Notes: generated from the sequence alone by a model not told the origin. A DNA stretch of 64,000 bases from Burkholderia pyrrocinia (GCF_003330765.1 NZ_CP024902.1:744001-808000); one strand, 5' to 3'; counted from the first letter of the stretch, positions 38,276 to 47,904 are shown. Numbers and translations are program-made.

Positions 38276-39412
38276 ATGGCGAAACGGGATTACTACGAGG
38301 TTCTGGGCGTCGCGAAGAATGCGGGCGACGACGAAATCAAGAAGGCATATCGCAAGCTTGCGATGAAGCATCACCCTGACCGCAATCCGGACAACAAGGA
38401 TGCGGAAGAGCATTTCAAGGAGGTGAAGGAAGCCTATGAAATGCTGTCGGACAGCCAGAAGCGGGCCGCGTACGACCAGTACGGCCATGCGGGCGTCGAT
38501 CCGAACATGGGCGGTGCGGGTGCACAGGGCTTCGGCGGCTTCGCGGACGCGTTCGGCGACATCTTCGGCGACATCTTCGGCCAGGCCGCGGGCGGTGCCG
38601 CGCGCGGCGGCCGTGGCGGCCCGCAGGTGTATCGCGGCGCCGACCTGCGCTACAGCATGGAAATCACGCTCGAGCAGGCCGCGCACGGCTACGACACGCA
38701 GATCCGCGTGCCGAGCTGGGTGTCGTGCGAGGTGTGCCACGGGTCGGGCGCGAAGCCCGGCACGAAGCCCGAAACCTGCCCGACCTGCCATGGCCAGGGC
38801 ACGGTGCGCATGTCGCAGGGTTTCTTCAGCATCCAGCAGACCTGCCCGAAGTGTCATGGCACCGGCACCTACATCCCGGAACCGTGCGTGCACTGCCACG
38901 GGTCGGGCAAGGTGAAGGAAACCAAGACGCTCGAAGTGAAGATCCCGGCCGGGATCGACGACGGGATGCGGATCCGCTCGGCCGGCAACGGTGAACCGGG
39001 CATCAACGGCGGGCCGCCGGGCGACCTGTACGTCGAGATCCACATCAAGCCGCACTCGGTGTTCGAGCGCGACGGCGACGATCTCCACTGCCAGATGCCG
39101 ATCCCGTTCACGACCGCCGCGCTCGGCGGCGAGATCGAGGTGCCGACGCTGGCCGGCCGTGCGTCGTTCCCGGTACCGGAAGGCACGCAGTCGGGCAAGA
39201 CGTTCCGCCTGCGCGGCAAGGGCATCAAGGGGCTGCGTTCGAGCATCGCGGGCGATCTGTACGTGCACGTGCAGGTCGAGACGCCCGTGAAGCTGACCGA
39301 CCACCAGCGCGACCTGCTCAAGCAGTTCGAGAAGTCGCTGGCCGAGGGCGGCGCGCGTCACAGCCCGCAGGGCAAGAGCTGGTTCGACCGTGTGAAGAGC
39401 TTCTTCGAGTAA
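38276..39412 (+). CDS. dnaJ: Chaperone DnaJ (Hsp40)
   Basis: Co-chaperone that stimulates DnaK ATPase. 378 residues: J domain 1-70 with HPD at 33-35 ([13 protein letters not shown]), Gly/Phe-rich linker about 75-125 ([18 protein letters not shown]), four zinc motifs ([32 protein letters not shown]) about 150-225, and C-terminal substrate domains. It is the last gene of the heat-shock cluster; pabB starts 4 bp after its stop. Confidence 0.97.
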   Translation: MAKRDYYEVLGVAKNAGDDEIKKAYRKLAMKHHPDRNPDNKDAEEHFKEVKEAYEMLSDSQKRAAYDQYGHAGVDPNMGGAGAQGFGGFADAFGDIFGDIFGQAAGGAARGGRGGPQVYRGADLRYSMEITLEQAAHGYDTQIRVPSWVSCEVCHGSGAKPGTKPETCPTCHGQGTVRMSQGFFSIQQTCPKCHGTGTYIPEPCVHCHGSGKVKETKTLEVKIPAGIDDGMRIRSAGNGEPGINGGPPGDLYVEIHIKPHSVFERDGDDLHCQMPIPFTTAALGGEIEVPTLAGRASFPVPEGTQSGKTFRLRGKGIKGLRSSIAGDLYVHVQVETPVKLTDHQRDLLKQFEKSLAEGGARHSPQGKSWFDRVKSFFE

Positions 39413-39416
39413 CGGC

Positions 39417-41366
39417 ATGACTGAAGGCAGCGAGAGCGCGTCGTTCGCGCTCTTGGACGATTGCGACTCGACCGCGTCCGCGCGGTCGAGTCGTTTGTAT
39501 TCGGGTTTCGTGCGCGAACGCGTGTGCACGGACCCGGCGCGGCTCGACGAAGTCGACGCGGCGGTTGCGCAGGACCTGCGCGACGGGCTGCATGCGGTCG
39601 TCGTCGGTGATTACGCATTCGGGCGCAACCTGCAATGGGCGCAGCCGGGCGATGCCCCGCTGCGCTTTTTGCTGTACGCGCGCTGCGAGCGCCTGTCGCG
39701 CGGCGAAGTCGACGCGTGGCTCGCGCAGCAGGACGGCGGCGGTGCGCCGTCGATCGCGGGCGTCGCGCACGTCGAGAAGAGCGTCACGCGCGATGCGTTC
39801 GACGCGGCGATCGCCGCGGTGCACGACGCGCTGCGCGCGGGCGATTCGTACCAGATCAACTATACGTACCGGCTGAATTTCGACGTGTTCGGCACGCCGC
39901 TCGCGCTGTACCGGCGGCTGCGCGCGCGCCAGCCGGTGCGTTACGGCGCGCTGATCGCGCTGCCCGGCGGCGCGTGGGTCGTGTCGTGCTCGCCCGAGCT
40001 GTTCGTCGAGAAGCACGGCGAAGTGCTGCGCGCGCGGCCGATGAAGGGCACTGCGCCGCGTTCGGCCGATCCCCGCGAAGATGCGGCTGCTGCTGCGTTC
40101 CTCGCGAGCGATCCGAAGAACCGCGCGGAAAACGTGATGATTGTCGACCTGCTGCGCAACGACGTGTCGCGGATCGCGCGCACGGGGACGGTCCGCGTGC
40201 CGGCGCTGTTCTCCGTCGAGCCGTATGCGTCGGTGTGGCAGATGACGTCGACGGTCGAGGCAGGCTGGCGCGACGGCACGACGTTCGCGCAGATGTTGCG
40301 CGCGCTGTTTCCGTGCGGATCGATCACGGGCGCGCCGAAGCACCGGACGATGCAACTGATCGACGCGATCGAGTCGACGCCGCGCGGGCTCTATACGGGC
40401 GCGATCGGTTGGCTTGAAGCCCCGAAGGAAAGCGCCGATTCCGATGCGTGTTGCGATCGTGCGGCCGGTTGCGGCGATTTCTGCCTGTCGGTCGCGATCC
40501 GTACGCTGACGCTCGACGCGGCCGGCGAAGGTGCGACCGGCGAAGGTGCGGCCGGTGAAGGCGCGGCCGGCGCCGACATCGAAGCACGCGATCCGGCAAC
40601 GGCAACCGCCGGCCGGCGCCGCGGCATGATGGGCGTCGGCGCGGGCATCGTGCTCGACAGCGTCGCGGCCGACGAATATGCGGAGTGCGAATTGAAAGCG
40701 CGATTCCTGACGGACGCCGATCCCGGCTTCCAGTTGTTCGAAACGACGGCCGCCACGCGCGCGGACGGCATCCGGCATCTTGATCGTCATCTTGCGCGGC
40801 TGCAGCGCAGCGCGGATGCGTTCGGCTTCCGCTTCGATGCCGATGCGTTGCGCCGCGAGATCGACGCACGCTGCGCGGCGCTCGACGGCGACGGCGCCTA
40901 CCGGATGAAGCTCTCGCTCGCGAAGGACGGCACGATCGGGATCGTCGCGGCACCGCTCAAGCCGCTGCCGGCGGGGCCGGTCGGCGTGCTGCTGGCGTCC
41001 GCGCACGGCTTCGCGCCGACCCGCGCCAGCGACGCGCTGTTGCTGCACAAGACGACGCGCCGCGCCGAATACGACCGTGCGTGGCAGGCGGCGGAGGCGC
41101 TCGGCGGTTTCGACATGCTGTTCGTCAACGAGCGTGGCGAGGTGACGGAAGGCGGGCGCTCGAACCTGTTCGTGAAGCTCGACGGCCAATGGGTGACGCC
41201 GCCGCTGGCGTCCGGCGTGCTGCCGGGCGTGATGCGCGGCGTGCTGCTCGACGATCGTGGGTTCGGTGCGACGGAGCGCGTCGTGACCTGCGACGATCTG
41301 GCGCGCGCGCAGGCGCTGCTGCTGACCAATGCGCTGCGTGGCGCGCTCGACGCGGTATTGAAGTGA
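39417..41366 (+). CDS. pabB: Fused aminodeoxychorismate synthase component I and 4-amino-4-deoxychorismate lyase (PabB-PabC)
   Basis: 649 residues joining two steps of p-aminobenzoate (folate) synthesis. The N-terminal chorismate-binding domain (about 1-365) has DSYQINYT, RPMKGTAPR, NVMIVDLLRNDVSRIA and FPCGSITGAPKHRTM. A repeat linker (369-385) follows, then a class IV aminotransferase-like lyase (about 430-649) with LLLHKTTRRAEYD, NERGEVTEGGRSNLFV and LPGVMRG. The fusion removes the need for a separate pabC. It follows dnaJ after 4 bp but is a housekeeping folate gene. Its own terminator has been separated from it by the IS insertion. Confidence 0.92.
   Translation: MTEGSESASFALLDDCDSTASARSSRLYSGFVRERVCTDPARLDEVDAAVAQDLRDGLHAVVVGDYAFGRNLQWAQPGDAPLRFLLYARCERLSRGEVDAWLAQQDGGGAPSIAGVAHVEKSVTRDAFDAAIAAVHDALRAGDSYQINYTYRLNFDVFGTPLALYRRLRARQPVRYGALIALPGGAWVVSCSPELFVEKHGEVLRARPMKGTAPRSADPREDAAAAAFLASDPKNRAENVMIVDLLRNDVSRIARTGTVRVPALFSVEPYASVWQMTSTVEAGWRDGTTFAQMLRALFPCGSITGAPKHRTMQLIDAIESTPRGLYTGAIGWLEAPKESADSDACCDRAAGCGDFCLSVAIRTLTLDAAGEGATGEGAAGEGAAGADIEARDPATATAGRRRGMMGVGAGIVLDSVAADEYAECELKARFLTDADPGFQLFETTAATRADGIRHLDRHLARLQRSADAFGFRFDADALRREIDARCAALDGDGAYRMKLSLAKDGTIGIVAAPLKPLPAGPVGVLLASAHGFAPTRASDALLLHKTTRRAEYDRAWQAAEALGGFDMLFVNERGEVTEGGRSNLFVKLDGQWVTPPLASGVLPGVMRGVLLDDRGFGATERVVTCDDLARAQALLLTNALRGALDAVLK
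40521..40565 (+). repeat. 15-bp tandem repeat in the PabB-PabC linker
   Basis: Three in-frame copies of a 15-bp unit (GCCGGCGAAGGTGCG with minor changes) and a partial fourth, encoding an Ala/Thr-Gly-Glu-Gly-Ala pentapeptide between the two enzyme domains. A length-variable spacer is likely. Confidence 0.75.
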
Positions 41367-41434
41367 TGCAGTGACGAAGTGATGGATCGTGCACCGCGCT
41401 TGCGCCGGTGGCGCGAACCTTCACCCTGCAGCGT

Positions 41435-41442
41435 ATAAAAAA
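41435..41442. repeat. Left target-site duplication of the ISL3 element
   Basis: ATAAAAAA directly left of the IS, identical to 42748-42755. Confidence 0.9.
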
Positions 41443-42747
41443 GGTTCATCGCGGATTACCGGGGAACGCGGCGCGGATTTTGAGGAAGAAGTATTCCTCG
41501 TCGCGGTACCCATAAGCCCGACGCTTGATGACCTTGATGGTGTTGTTGATGCCTTCGACGACGCTGGTATTGAGCGGATGACGGCAGCGAGTCACGATTC
41601 CGTGCCAGTAACCCTGCAAGCGCTGAGCGAACTTTTGCAGCGCGGCGATCCCGCTTTGCTGAGCCTGTTCGAACCATTGCCCCCAAGCCTTTTCCGCCCA
41701 GGCGGGCTTTCGGTAGAACCAGAGCCGTTTGAGTTCGTCGCGCAGCACGTAGACGCATAACAGCGACTGATTGGCGGCCAGCAGATCCTTCAGGTGCACG
41801 GCCTGTTCTGGTTTCAGGTTGTGACGGTTGCGCAGCAACAGCCAGCGGCTGGACTTCAGGACCTTGCGGGCCGGCTTGTCATGTCGTAGTTGATTGGCCT
41901 GATCCACTCGCACCCTGTCGATCACTTCGCGGCCGTACTTGGCCACGACGTGGTACAGGTCAAAGACGATTTCCGCTTGCGGGCACTGCTCCTTGATCTC
42001 CAGCTCATAGGCCGTGGTCATGTCGATCGCGACCGCTTCGATGCGCTCGGCAACGCCTTCGGGCAGTTGTTCGAAGAAGGTTCGAGCCGTTTCTCGTGAA
42101 CGTCCGGGGCCGACCCAGAGCACCTGTCGGCCGATCGGATCAACTACCACCGTGGCGTAGCGATGGCCCTTATGCAGCGCGAATTCGTCCATTGCCAGAT
42201 AGCGGATCGTCGACCAGTCCGGCTCGGCCACGCGAGCCCGCAAGCGCATCTTGTCGATCGATTTGACCGTGTGCCAGCCCAGGTCGTAGAAGGCTGCCAC
42301 CGCCTGCACGCTGGCCGCTTGCAGCAGCTTCTCACAGGCCTTGGCGAACCGCTCCGTCACTCGCTGGTAGCGGCCCAGCCACGTCAGCTTCTCCAGCCTC
42401 GGGCCGCCGCAGTGTGCGCACCAGACCCGACGGCGGGGGACATGCAGCACGACTCGGTACTCGAACAGTGGCAGATCGCGCACTCGCCGAACCGTCGTCT
42501 CGTGGATTTGCTGGCAGCGCGCGCCGCACTGTTCGCAGTGCATGACCTTGCTGACTGGCTTCAGATGCAGCGACAGCGTATGGCCGTCTCCTTCCGGCCA
42601 TTCCACCCGTTCCAACCGATAGCCGGTCCAGCAGCCCAGTGCCTGAAGCGCCTTGCGATCGAGCAATTCTTCCCCCTGACCTCCATAGAATCAGGCGTCA
42701 GGTTACGCAATCGCCCTCAAACGCTCCACGGTTTCCTGCGATGAACC
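41443..42747 (-). mobile_element. Intact ISL3-family insertion sequence (about 1305 bp)
   Basis: Terminal inverted repeats begin GGTTCATCGC at both ends: left GGTTCATCGCGGATTACCG, right (read on the minus strand) GGTTCATCGCAGGAAACCG. An 8-bp duplication ATAAAAAA (41435-41442 and 42748-42755) proves transposition, and 8 bp is the usual ISL3 size. The element carries one transposase gene and has split the pabB gene from a rho-independent terminator whose stem starts right after the right duplication. Confidence 0.93.
41446..42666 (-). CDS. ISL3-family transposase
   Basis: 406-residue DDE transposase. N-terminal zinc-finger-like cysteines (MHCEQCGARCQQ near 43 and VWCAHCGGPRL near 81), helix-turn-helix about 105-140, and the DDE_Tnp_ISL3 core with AMDEFALHKGHRYATVVVD near 155, AVAIDMTTAYELEIKEQCP near 210, and the final acidic residue in SVVEGINNTIKVIKRRAYGYRDEEYFFLKI near 372. 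It fills the element and looks full-length and uninterrupted. Its C-terminal codons reach almost to the left inverted repeat, so remnants of that end can be recognised by protein sequence elsewhere in the window. Confidence 0.93.
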   Translation of the reverse strand: MLDRKALQALGCWTGYRLERVEWPEGDGHTLSLHLKPVSKVMHCEQCGARCQQIHETTVRRVRDLPLFEYRVVLHVPRRRVWCAHCGGPRLEKLTWLGRYQRVTERFAKACEKLLQAASVQAVAAFYDLGWHTVKSIDKMRLRARVAEPDWSTIRYLAMDEFALHKGHRYATVVVDPIGRQVLWVGPGRSRETARTFFEQLPEGVAERIEAVAIDMTTAYELEIKEQCPQAEIVFDLYHVVAKYGREVIDRVRVDQANQLRHDKPARKVLKSSRWLLLRNRHNLKPEQAVHLKDLLAANQSLLCVYVLRDELKRLWFYRKPAWAEKAWGQWFEQAQQSGIAALQKFAQRLQGYWHGIVTRCRHPLNTSVVEGINNTIKVIKRRAYGYRDEEYFFLKIRAAFPGNPR

Positions 42748-42755
42748 ATAAAAAA
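42748..42755. repeat. Right target-site duplication of the ISL3 element
   Basis: ATAAAAAA directly right of the IS. It merges into the A-tract of the pabB/panB terminator. Confidence 0.9.
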
Positions 42756-42788
42756 GCGCGGCGCCCGGCAAAGGGCGCCGCGCTTTTT
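42750..42788. terminator. Bidirectional terminator of panB (and originally pabB)
   Basis: AAAAAA-GCGCGGCGCCC-GGCAAA-GGGCGCCGCGC-TTTTT: perfect 11-bp stem with A- and T-tracts on either side. The IS lies against the A-tract; the duplicated target restores the T-tract for panB. Confidence 0.88.
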
Positions 42789-42804
42789 CACATCCGGCGT
42801 TGCT

Positions 42805-43620
42805 TCAGAACGAATGTTCCGGCCCGGGGAACGTGCGGTCCTTCACCGCGCTCACGTACGCTTCGACGGCCGTCTGAATGTTCGGCTGCCCCTGCATGAA
42901 GTCCTTCACGAAGCGCGGCCGCTTGCCGGGGAAGACGCCGAGCATGTCGTGCAGCACGAGCACCTGCCCCGAGCAGTCGACGCCCGCGCCGATGCCGATC
43001 GTCGGGATCTTCAGCATGTGCGTGACTTCGGACGCGACGAGCGTCGGCACCGCTTCGAGCACGACGAGCTGTGCGCCCGCGTCCTCGATCGCGCGTGCGT
43101 CGCGCAGCAACTGCGCGGCGCCGGCTTCGGTCTTGCCCTGGACCTTGAAGCCGCCGAACGCATGCACCGATTGCGGCGTGAGGCCGAGGTGCGCACACAC
43201 GGGCACCGAGCGCTCGACGAGGAAGCGGATCGTCTCGGCCAGCCATTCGCCGCCTTCGAGCTTGACCATCTGCGCGCCCGCGCGCATCAGCTTGACCGAG
43301 TTCGCGAACGCCTCGGCCGGCGTGCCGTACGTGCCGAACGGCAGATCGGCGACGACGAGCGCGCGCGGCTGCGCGCGTGCGACACAGGCGGTGTGATACG
43401 CGATGTCGTCGAGCGACACGGGCAGCGTGGTGGTGTGGCCCTGCAGCACGTTGCCGAGCGAATCGCCGATCAGCAGCACGTCGGTGCCTGCGCGATCGAG
43501 CAGCGCGGAAAAGCTCGCGTCGTAGCAGGTGAGCATTGCGATCTTCTCGCCGGCATCGCGCATTGCCTGCAGCTTGGGTACCGTCACGGCAGGCCGGCTC
43601 GATTCCTGGAGATAGGTCAT
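42805..43620 (-). CDS. panB: 3-methyl-2-oxobutanoate hydroxymethyltransferase
   Basis: First committed step of pantothenate synthesis: ketoisovalerate plus methylene-tetrahydrofolate to ketopantoate. 271 residues: [17 protein letters not shown] near 29, [19 protein letters not shown] near 50 with Mg-binding Asp, KLEGGEW near 118, [17 protein letters not shown] near 145, and [24 protein letters not shown] near 195. Start ATG 43620. It is the last gene of a minus-strand run pcnB-folK-dgk-panB. Confidence 0.96.
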   Translation of the reverse strand: MTYLQESSRPAVTVPKLQAMRDAGEKIAMLTCYDASFSALLDRAGTDVLLIGDSLGNVLQGHTTTLPVSLDDIAYHTACVARAQPRALVVADLPFGTYGTPAEAFANSVKLMRAGAQMVKLEGGEWLAETIRFLVERSVPVCAHLGLTPQSVHAFGGFKVQGKTEAGAAQLLRDARAIEDAGAQLVVLEAVPTLVASEVTHMLKIPTIGIGAGVDCSGQVLVLHDMLGVFPGKRPRFVKDFMQGQPNIQTAVEAYVSAVKDRTFPGPEHSF

Positions 43621-43663
43621 GGGAAATCCGGTTCGATGGATGAAGAACGGCAGGCGGGACGCG

Positions 43664-44350
43664 TCAGCGCGTCGTCTCGCCCTTGACGAAGAATTCCTTG
43701 CGGCCGCGCATCGTCTCGATGCGCTCGACCAGCAGCGCAAGATCGTCGGGGGAATCCAGCGGGTTCAGGTGTTCCGCGGCGACCGTCAGCACCGGCGTGC
43801 GGTCGTAGTGATAGAAGAATTCGTTGTACGCGTCGACGAGCGAGCGCAGGTACGCGTCGCTGATCTGCAGTTCCATCGGCAGCCCGCGCTTCTGGATGCG
43901 CGAGAACAGCACCTCGGGGCTGGCCTGCAGATAGACGACGAGGTCGGGCGACGGCGCCTGCGGCACGTCCACGTGCGTCGCGACCGAGCGGTAGAGCTGC
44001 CATTCGTCTTCCGGCAGGTTCAGCCGCGCGAAGATGTCGTTCTTCTGCGGCATGAAATCGGCGATGACGGGGCGGCCGGTTTCGAGCGCACCGATCAGCT
44101 CGCGCGCCTGCTGCGCGCGCTGAAGCGCGAACGACAGCTGCACGGGCAGCGCGTAGCGCGCGGTGTCGCGATAGAAGCGTTCGAGGAACGGGTTGTCCTG
44201 CGGGCGCTCGAGCAGCGCCTGCATCGACCAGCGCTCGGCGAGCTGGCGCGCGAGCGTCGTCTTGCCGACGCCGATCGGGCCTTCGATCACGAGATAGCGG
44301 TGCGGGGCGCGCAGGTCGGGCGCGGTGACGGTAAGGGGAGTCGAGTTCAT
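43664..44350 (-). CDS. Deoxynucleoside kinase family protein
   Basis: P-loop kinase of the deoxyguanosine/deoxyadenosine kinase family that phosphorylates deoxynucleosides. 228 residues; Walker [21 protein letters not shown] near 22, FFMPQKND-type lid region [15 protein letters not shown] near 98, and [22 protein letters not shown] near 133. ATG 44350 overlaps the folK stop by 4 bp, so it is translationally coupled to folK. In Burkholderiales this gene commonly sits between folK and panB; its exact substrate is not certain. Confidence 0.88.
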   Translation of the reverse strand: MNSTPLTVTAPDLRAPHRYLVIEGPIGVGKTTLARQLAERWSMQALLERPQDNPFLERFYRDTARYALPVQLSFALQRAQQARELIGALETGRPVIADFMPQKNDIFARLNLPEDEWQLYRSVATHVDVPQAPSPDLVVYLQASPEVLFSRIQKRGLPMELQISDAYLRSLVDAYNEFFYHYDRTPVLTVAAEHLNPLDSPDDLALLVERIETMRGRKEFFVKGETTR

Positions 44351-44889
44351 CGGCAGGGGTTCTTGTCGGCGTCTTCGCCGGCAGCGAGCGCCTTCTGCAT
44401 CAGGCACTGGCAGGTCTGTACCTTTTCGACGCGCTGGTCGGCGACGGCGGCGAGGAAGGCATCGGCGCGGCCGCGCGCGGGGATGTCGAGCGCCGGCTCG
44501 ATTTCGACGAGCGGCACGAGCGCGAACGCACGGTCGGTGAGGCGCGGGTGCGGGACGATCAGGTCGGGTTCGTCGATCGAGTCGGCGCCGAACAGCAGGA
44601 TGTCGAGATCGAGCGTGCGCGGCGCGTTGCGATATGGGCGCTCGCGGCCGAAGTGATGCTCGATCTTCTGGCAGAGCGCGAGCAGTTCGCGGGCCGAGAG
44701 CGTCGTGTCGAGCTTGACGACGCAGTTGTAGTAGTCGTCGCCGCCCGCTTCGAACGGCGCCGTGCGATACAGGCTCGATTTGCCGAGGACCGAGATGGTG
44801 CGCTGTTGAGCGAGGCACACCACCGCGTCCTTCAGGGTCTGGCGCGCATCGCCGAGATTCGCCCCCAGTCCGATATATGCAACCGTCAT
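44347..44889 (-). CDS. folK: 2-amino-4-hydroxy-6-hydroxymethyldihydropteridine diphosphokinase
   Basis: Pyrophosphorylates the pterin precursor of folate. 180 residues: YIGLGANLGDARQTL at 5-19, SSLYRTAPFE near 38, and the HPPK signature RPYRNAPRTLDLDILLFG near 86. Lies 35 bp after pcnB and overlaps the deoxynucleoside kinase gene. Confidence 0.96.
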   Translation of the reverse strand: MTVAYIGLGANLGDARQTLKDAVVCLAQQRTISVLGKSSLYRTAPFEAGGDDYYNCVVKLDTTLSARELLALCQKIEHHFGRERPYRNAPRTLDLDILLFGADSIDEPDLIVPHPRLTDRAFALVPLVEIEPALDIPARGRADAFLAAVADQRVEKVQTCQCLMQKALAAGEDADKNPCR

Positions 44890-44924
44890 GGCATCACTTC
44901 CTACGTCGTTCGCCGGCGAGCGCG

Positions 44925-46466
44925 TCAGTCGTCGGACCCGCCCGCGGTGTCCGGTGCCTGCTCGGCGGCACCTTCACCCGGCTGGCGGTTTCGCGCGCCG
45001 CCACGGCGGCGCCGCTTGCGGGGCGATTTTTCCTTCGAGCCGCCCTGCGTGAGCAATGTCTCGCGAGCAGCCGCGTCGCCTTCGATGAAATCCGTCCACC
45101 ACTGTCCGACATCCGCATCGAGCTCGCCGGATTCGCAGCGTAACAGGAGGAAATCATACCCCGCTCTAAACCTTTGGTGTTCCAGCAGCCGCATCGCGCT
45201 GCGGCCCGAGCGTTTCTCGAGGCGCAGCTGCAGGCCCCAGATCTCGCGCATGTCGGCCGAATAACGCTTGTGGATCGCGAGTTTCTCGGTCTGCATGTCG
45301 AGCACGTCGTCCATCGCGCGATGGAGCGCCGGCACCGGGATTTCGCCTTCGGCCGTGTATTGCTCGAAGCGCTGGCGCATGTCGTGCCACAGCAGCGTCG
45401 CGAACAGGAAGCCCGGCGACACCGGCTTGCCGGCGCGCACGCGCGCGTCGGTGTTGTTCAGCGCGAGCGTGATGAACTTCTCGCCCTGCGGCTGTTCGAG
45501 CACGACGTCGAGGAGCGGCAGCAGCCCGTGGTGCAGGCCTTCCTTGCGCAGCCGCGTCAGGCACGCGAGTGCGTGGCCCGACAGCAGCAGCTTCAGCATT
45601 TCGTCGAACAGGCGCGCGGCCGGCACGTTGTTGATCAGGTCGGCGAGCGCGTTGATCGGCTCGCGCGTGTGCGGTTCGATCTCGAAGCCGAGCTTCGCCG
45701 CGAAGCGCACGACGCGCAGCATCCGCACCGGATCCTCGCGGAAACGCGTGGCCGGATCGCCGATCATCCGCAGCAGGCGGGCGCGCATGTCGGCCATCCC
45801 GTCGTGGTAGTCGAGCACCGTCTGCGTCGACGGGTCGTAGTACATCGCGTTGATCGTGAAGTCGCGGCGCGCGGCATCTTCATGCTGCTCGCCCCACACG
45901 TTGTCGCGCAGCACGCGGCCGCTCGCGTCGACCGCATGCGTGCGGCGATCGAGTTCGTCGCGCTTCAGGCGCTTCGGCGGCTCGGCCGCGGCAGCAGCCT
46001 CGGGCGGGGCGTCGACCAGCGCGCGGAACGTCGACACCTCGATCAGTTCCTGGCCGAACTGCACGTGGACGATCTGGAAGCGTCGGCCGATCAGGCGCGC
46101 GCGGCGGAACAGGCGCTGCACTTCGGTGGGCGTCGCGTCGGTCGCGACGTCGAAGTCCTTCGGCGCGATGCCGAACAGCAGATCGCGCACCGCGCCGCCG
46201 ACGATGAACGCGCGAAAGCCCGCCTGCTGCAGCGTGTCGGTCACGCGCACGGCATTCTTCGAGATCAGCGACGGATCGATGCCGTGCACGCTGGCCTGTA
46301 CGACGGTCGGCTCATGGTTGCTGCGCGGTTTCTTCGCGCCGCCGCCGCGAGCGGCCTTCGAGGTGCGCGGGGCAGCAGGGGCCGCTTCGTCGGCCGGGGC
46401 CGTTGCGGGGGGCGTTTGCTCGGTTTCGTCCTGGCCGAGCAGCTTGCGAATGAATTTTTTGATCAC
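44925..46466 (-). CDS. pcnB: Poly(A) polymerase PcnB
   Basis: Adds poly(A) tails to RNA 3' ends, marking them for decay. 513 residues. Nucleotidyltransferase head with GGAVRDLLFGIAPKDFDVATDATP near 91 (catalytic Asp pair in DFDVATD) and FRRARLIGRRFQIVHV; long helical body; basic Arg/Lys/Gly-rich C-terminal tail (KSPRKRRRRGGARNRQP), consistent with bacterial poly(A) polymerase rather than CCA transferase. The N-terminal about 55 residues are a Pro/Ala-rich low-complexity extension. Confidence 0.93.
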   Translation of the reverse strand: MIKKFIRKLLGQDETEQTPPATAPADEAAPAAPRTSKAARGGGAKKPRSNHEPTVVQASVHGIDPSLISKNAVRVTDTLQQAGFRAFIVGGAVRDLLFGIAPKDFDVATDATPTEVQRLFRRARLIGRRFQIVHVQFGQELIEVSTFRALVDAPPEAAAAAEPPKRLKRDELDRRTHAVDASGRVLRDNVWGEQHEDAARRDFTINAMYYDPSTQTVLDYHDGMADMRARLLRMIGDPATRFREDPVRMLRVVRFAAKLGFEIEPHTREPINALADLINNVPAARLFDEMLKLLLSGHALACLTRLRKEGLHHGLLPLLDVVLEQPQGEKFITLALNNTDARVRAGKPVSPGFLFATLLWHDMRQRFEQYTAEGEIPVPALHRAMDDVLDMQTEKLAIHKRYSADMREIWGLQLRLEKRSGRSAMRLLEHQRFRAGYDFLLLRCESGELDADVGQWWTDFIEGDAAARETLLTQGGSKEKSPRKRRRRGGARNRQPGEGAAEQAPDTAGGSDD

Positions 46467-46471
46467 GACGT

Positions 46472-47149
46472 TCAGAAGAGATCGAGGATACGCCAGCCGC
46501 GGTTGCTTGCATGCGCGCGCAGCGTGTCGTCAGGGTTGGTCGCGATCGGGTCGGTGACTTTCTCGAGCAGCGGGATGTCGTTGTGCGAGTCGCTGTAGAA
46601 GTAGCTGTGCGCGAAGTCGTCCCAGTGCTTGCCGAGCGACGCGAGCCACGCTTCGGTACGCACGATCTTGCCTTCGCGATAGCTCGGTGTGCCGGTCGGC
46701 CGGCCCGTGTACGGTGAATCGGGATGCCCGTCGGTCGTTTCGACCTCGCACGCGATCAGCGTGTCGACGCCGAACGCCGATGCGATCGGGCGCGTGATGA
46801 ATTCGTTGGTCGCCGTCACGACGCAGCACAGGTCGCCCGCATCGAGATGCTTGCGCACGAGTTCGAGCGCGGCGGGCGTCATTGCGGGGCGGATCACCTC
46901 GTGCATGTATTGCTCGTGCCATTCGGCGAGCTGCGCGCGCGAATACTTCGCGAGCGGCGTGAGCATCGCCGTGAGGTACGCGTGGATGTCGAGCTTGCCG
47001 GCCTTGTAGTCGGCGAAGAACTGATCGTTCTGACGCGAGAAGCTTTCCGCGTCGACGATGCCGAGCTTCACCATGAAGCGACCCCATTCGTGGTCGCTAT
47101 CGGTCGGGATCAGCGTGTGATCGAGGTCAAAGAGTGCCAGATTAGTCAT
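46472..47149 (-). CDS. HAD-family hydrolase, SerB-like (subfamily IB)
   Basis: 225 residues with the HAD nucleophile motif LALFDLDHTLI (D8, D10), cap region, motif II in CCVVTATNEFITRP near 109 and motif III/IV YSDSHNDIPLLEKV near 190. This combination is that of the IB phosphoserine phosphatase-like group found next to hda and pcnB in Burkholderiales; the substrate is unknown. Only 5 bp separate its stop from the pcnB start, and 11 bp separate it from hda upstream: an operon hda-HAD-pcnB-folK is likely. Confidence 0.9.
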   Translation of the reverse strand: MTNLALFDLDHTLIPTDSDHEWGRFMVKLGIVDAESFSRQNDQFFADYKAGKLDIHAYLTAMLTPLAKYSRAQLAEWHEQYMHEVIRPAMTPAALELVRKHLDAGDLCCVVTATNEFITRPIASAFGVDTLIACEVETTDGHPDSPYTGRPTGTPSYREGKIVRTEAWLASLGKHWDDFAHSYFYSDSHNDIPLLEKVTDPIATNPDDTLRAHASNRGWRILDLF

Positions 47150-47160
47150 GGAAGCGCATT

Positions 47161-47904
47161 TTACTCGAAGCGGTTCGGGCCGGTGCCCGGAGGTGTGATG
47201 TCGTCGCCGGGACGGGCCAGCATCCGGCGCAGCAGCGGCAGCGTGACAGCGCGTTTTTGCTCGAGCGAGAAGCGGTCGAGCGCGTCGAGCAGCGCCATCA
47301 GGCTCGGCATGTCGCGGCGGAAATGGGTCAGCAGGTAGGCTGCGATGTCGTCGGTGAGCGCGATCCCGCGCTCCTTCGCCGCAAGCTTGAGCACGGCGAT
47401 CTTGCCGGCGTCGGACGGCGGCGACAGGTGGAACACGAGCCCCCAGCCGAGGCGCGTGCGGAGATCCTCGCGCACGTCGAGCGCGAGCGGCGCCGCGGGG
47501 CCCGCCGCGACGAACGCGCTCGACGGATGCGCGCGGACCTCGTTGAACAGGTTGAACAGCGCGACCTGCTGCGTGTCGGTCATCCGGTCGCAGTCGTCGA
47601 TCGCGTAGATGCCGATGCGCGGGTCGAACGTGAACGCGCCGAGCGGGCTCTGCGGCGTCAGATAGCGCGCATAACCGTATGACGCGTCGCTCACGAGCGC
47701 CTGCAGCAGGTGGCTGCGGCCGCTGCCGGGCTCGCCCCAGATATAGAACGACCGGTCCGGCACGGGGCCGGCCGCGAGCGCGAGGTCGAGCTTCTGGAGC
47801 CGCGTGATGAGCTCGCCGTTCTCCTCGCTCATGATGAAGTTGTCGAACGTGGCGGGCGGCGGCGTGCCGAGATCGAGCGTCAGTTGACGGGACACAGCAG
47901 TCAC
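47161..47904 (-). CDS. hda: DnaA regulatory inactivator Hda
   Basis: AAA+ protein that, with the beta clamp, stimulates ATP hydrolysis by DnaA and stops re-initiation. 247 residues from GTG 47904 (VTAVSRQLTLDLGTPP). The N-terminal QLTLDL at 7-12 is the clamp-binding motif; the ATPase motif is GEPGSGRSHLLQ at 57-68 (Arg in place of the usual Lys, normal for Hda). No strong Shine-Dalgarno is seen, so GTG 47895 is an alternative start; both keep the clamp motif. Divergent from purM. Confidence 0.9.
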   Translation of the reverse strand: MTAVSRQLTLDLGTPPPATFDNFIMSEENGELITRLQKLDLALAAGPVPDRSFYIWGEPGSGRSHLLQALVSDASYGYARYLTPQSPLGAFTFDPRIGIYAIDDCDRMTDTQQVALFNLFNEVRAHPSSAFVAAGPAAPLALDVREDLRTRLGWGLVFHLSPPSDAGKIAVLKLAAKERGIALTDDIAAYLLTHFRRDMPSLMALLDALDRFSLEQKRAVTLPLLRRMLARPGDDITPPGTGPNRFE

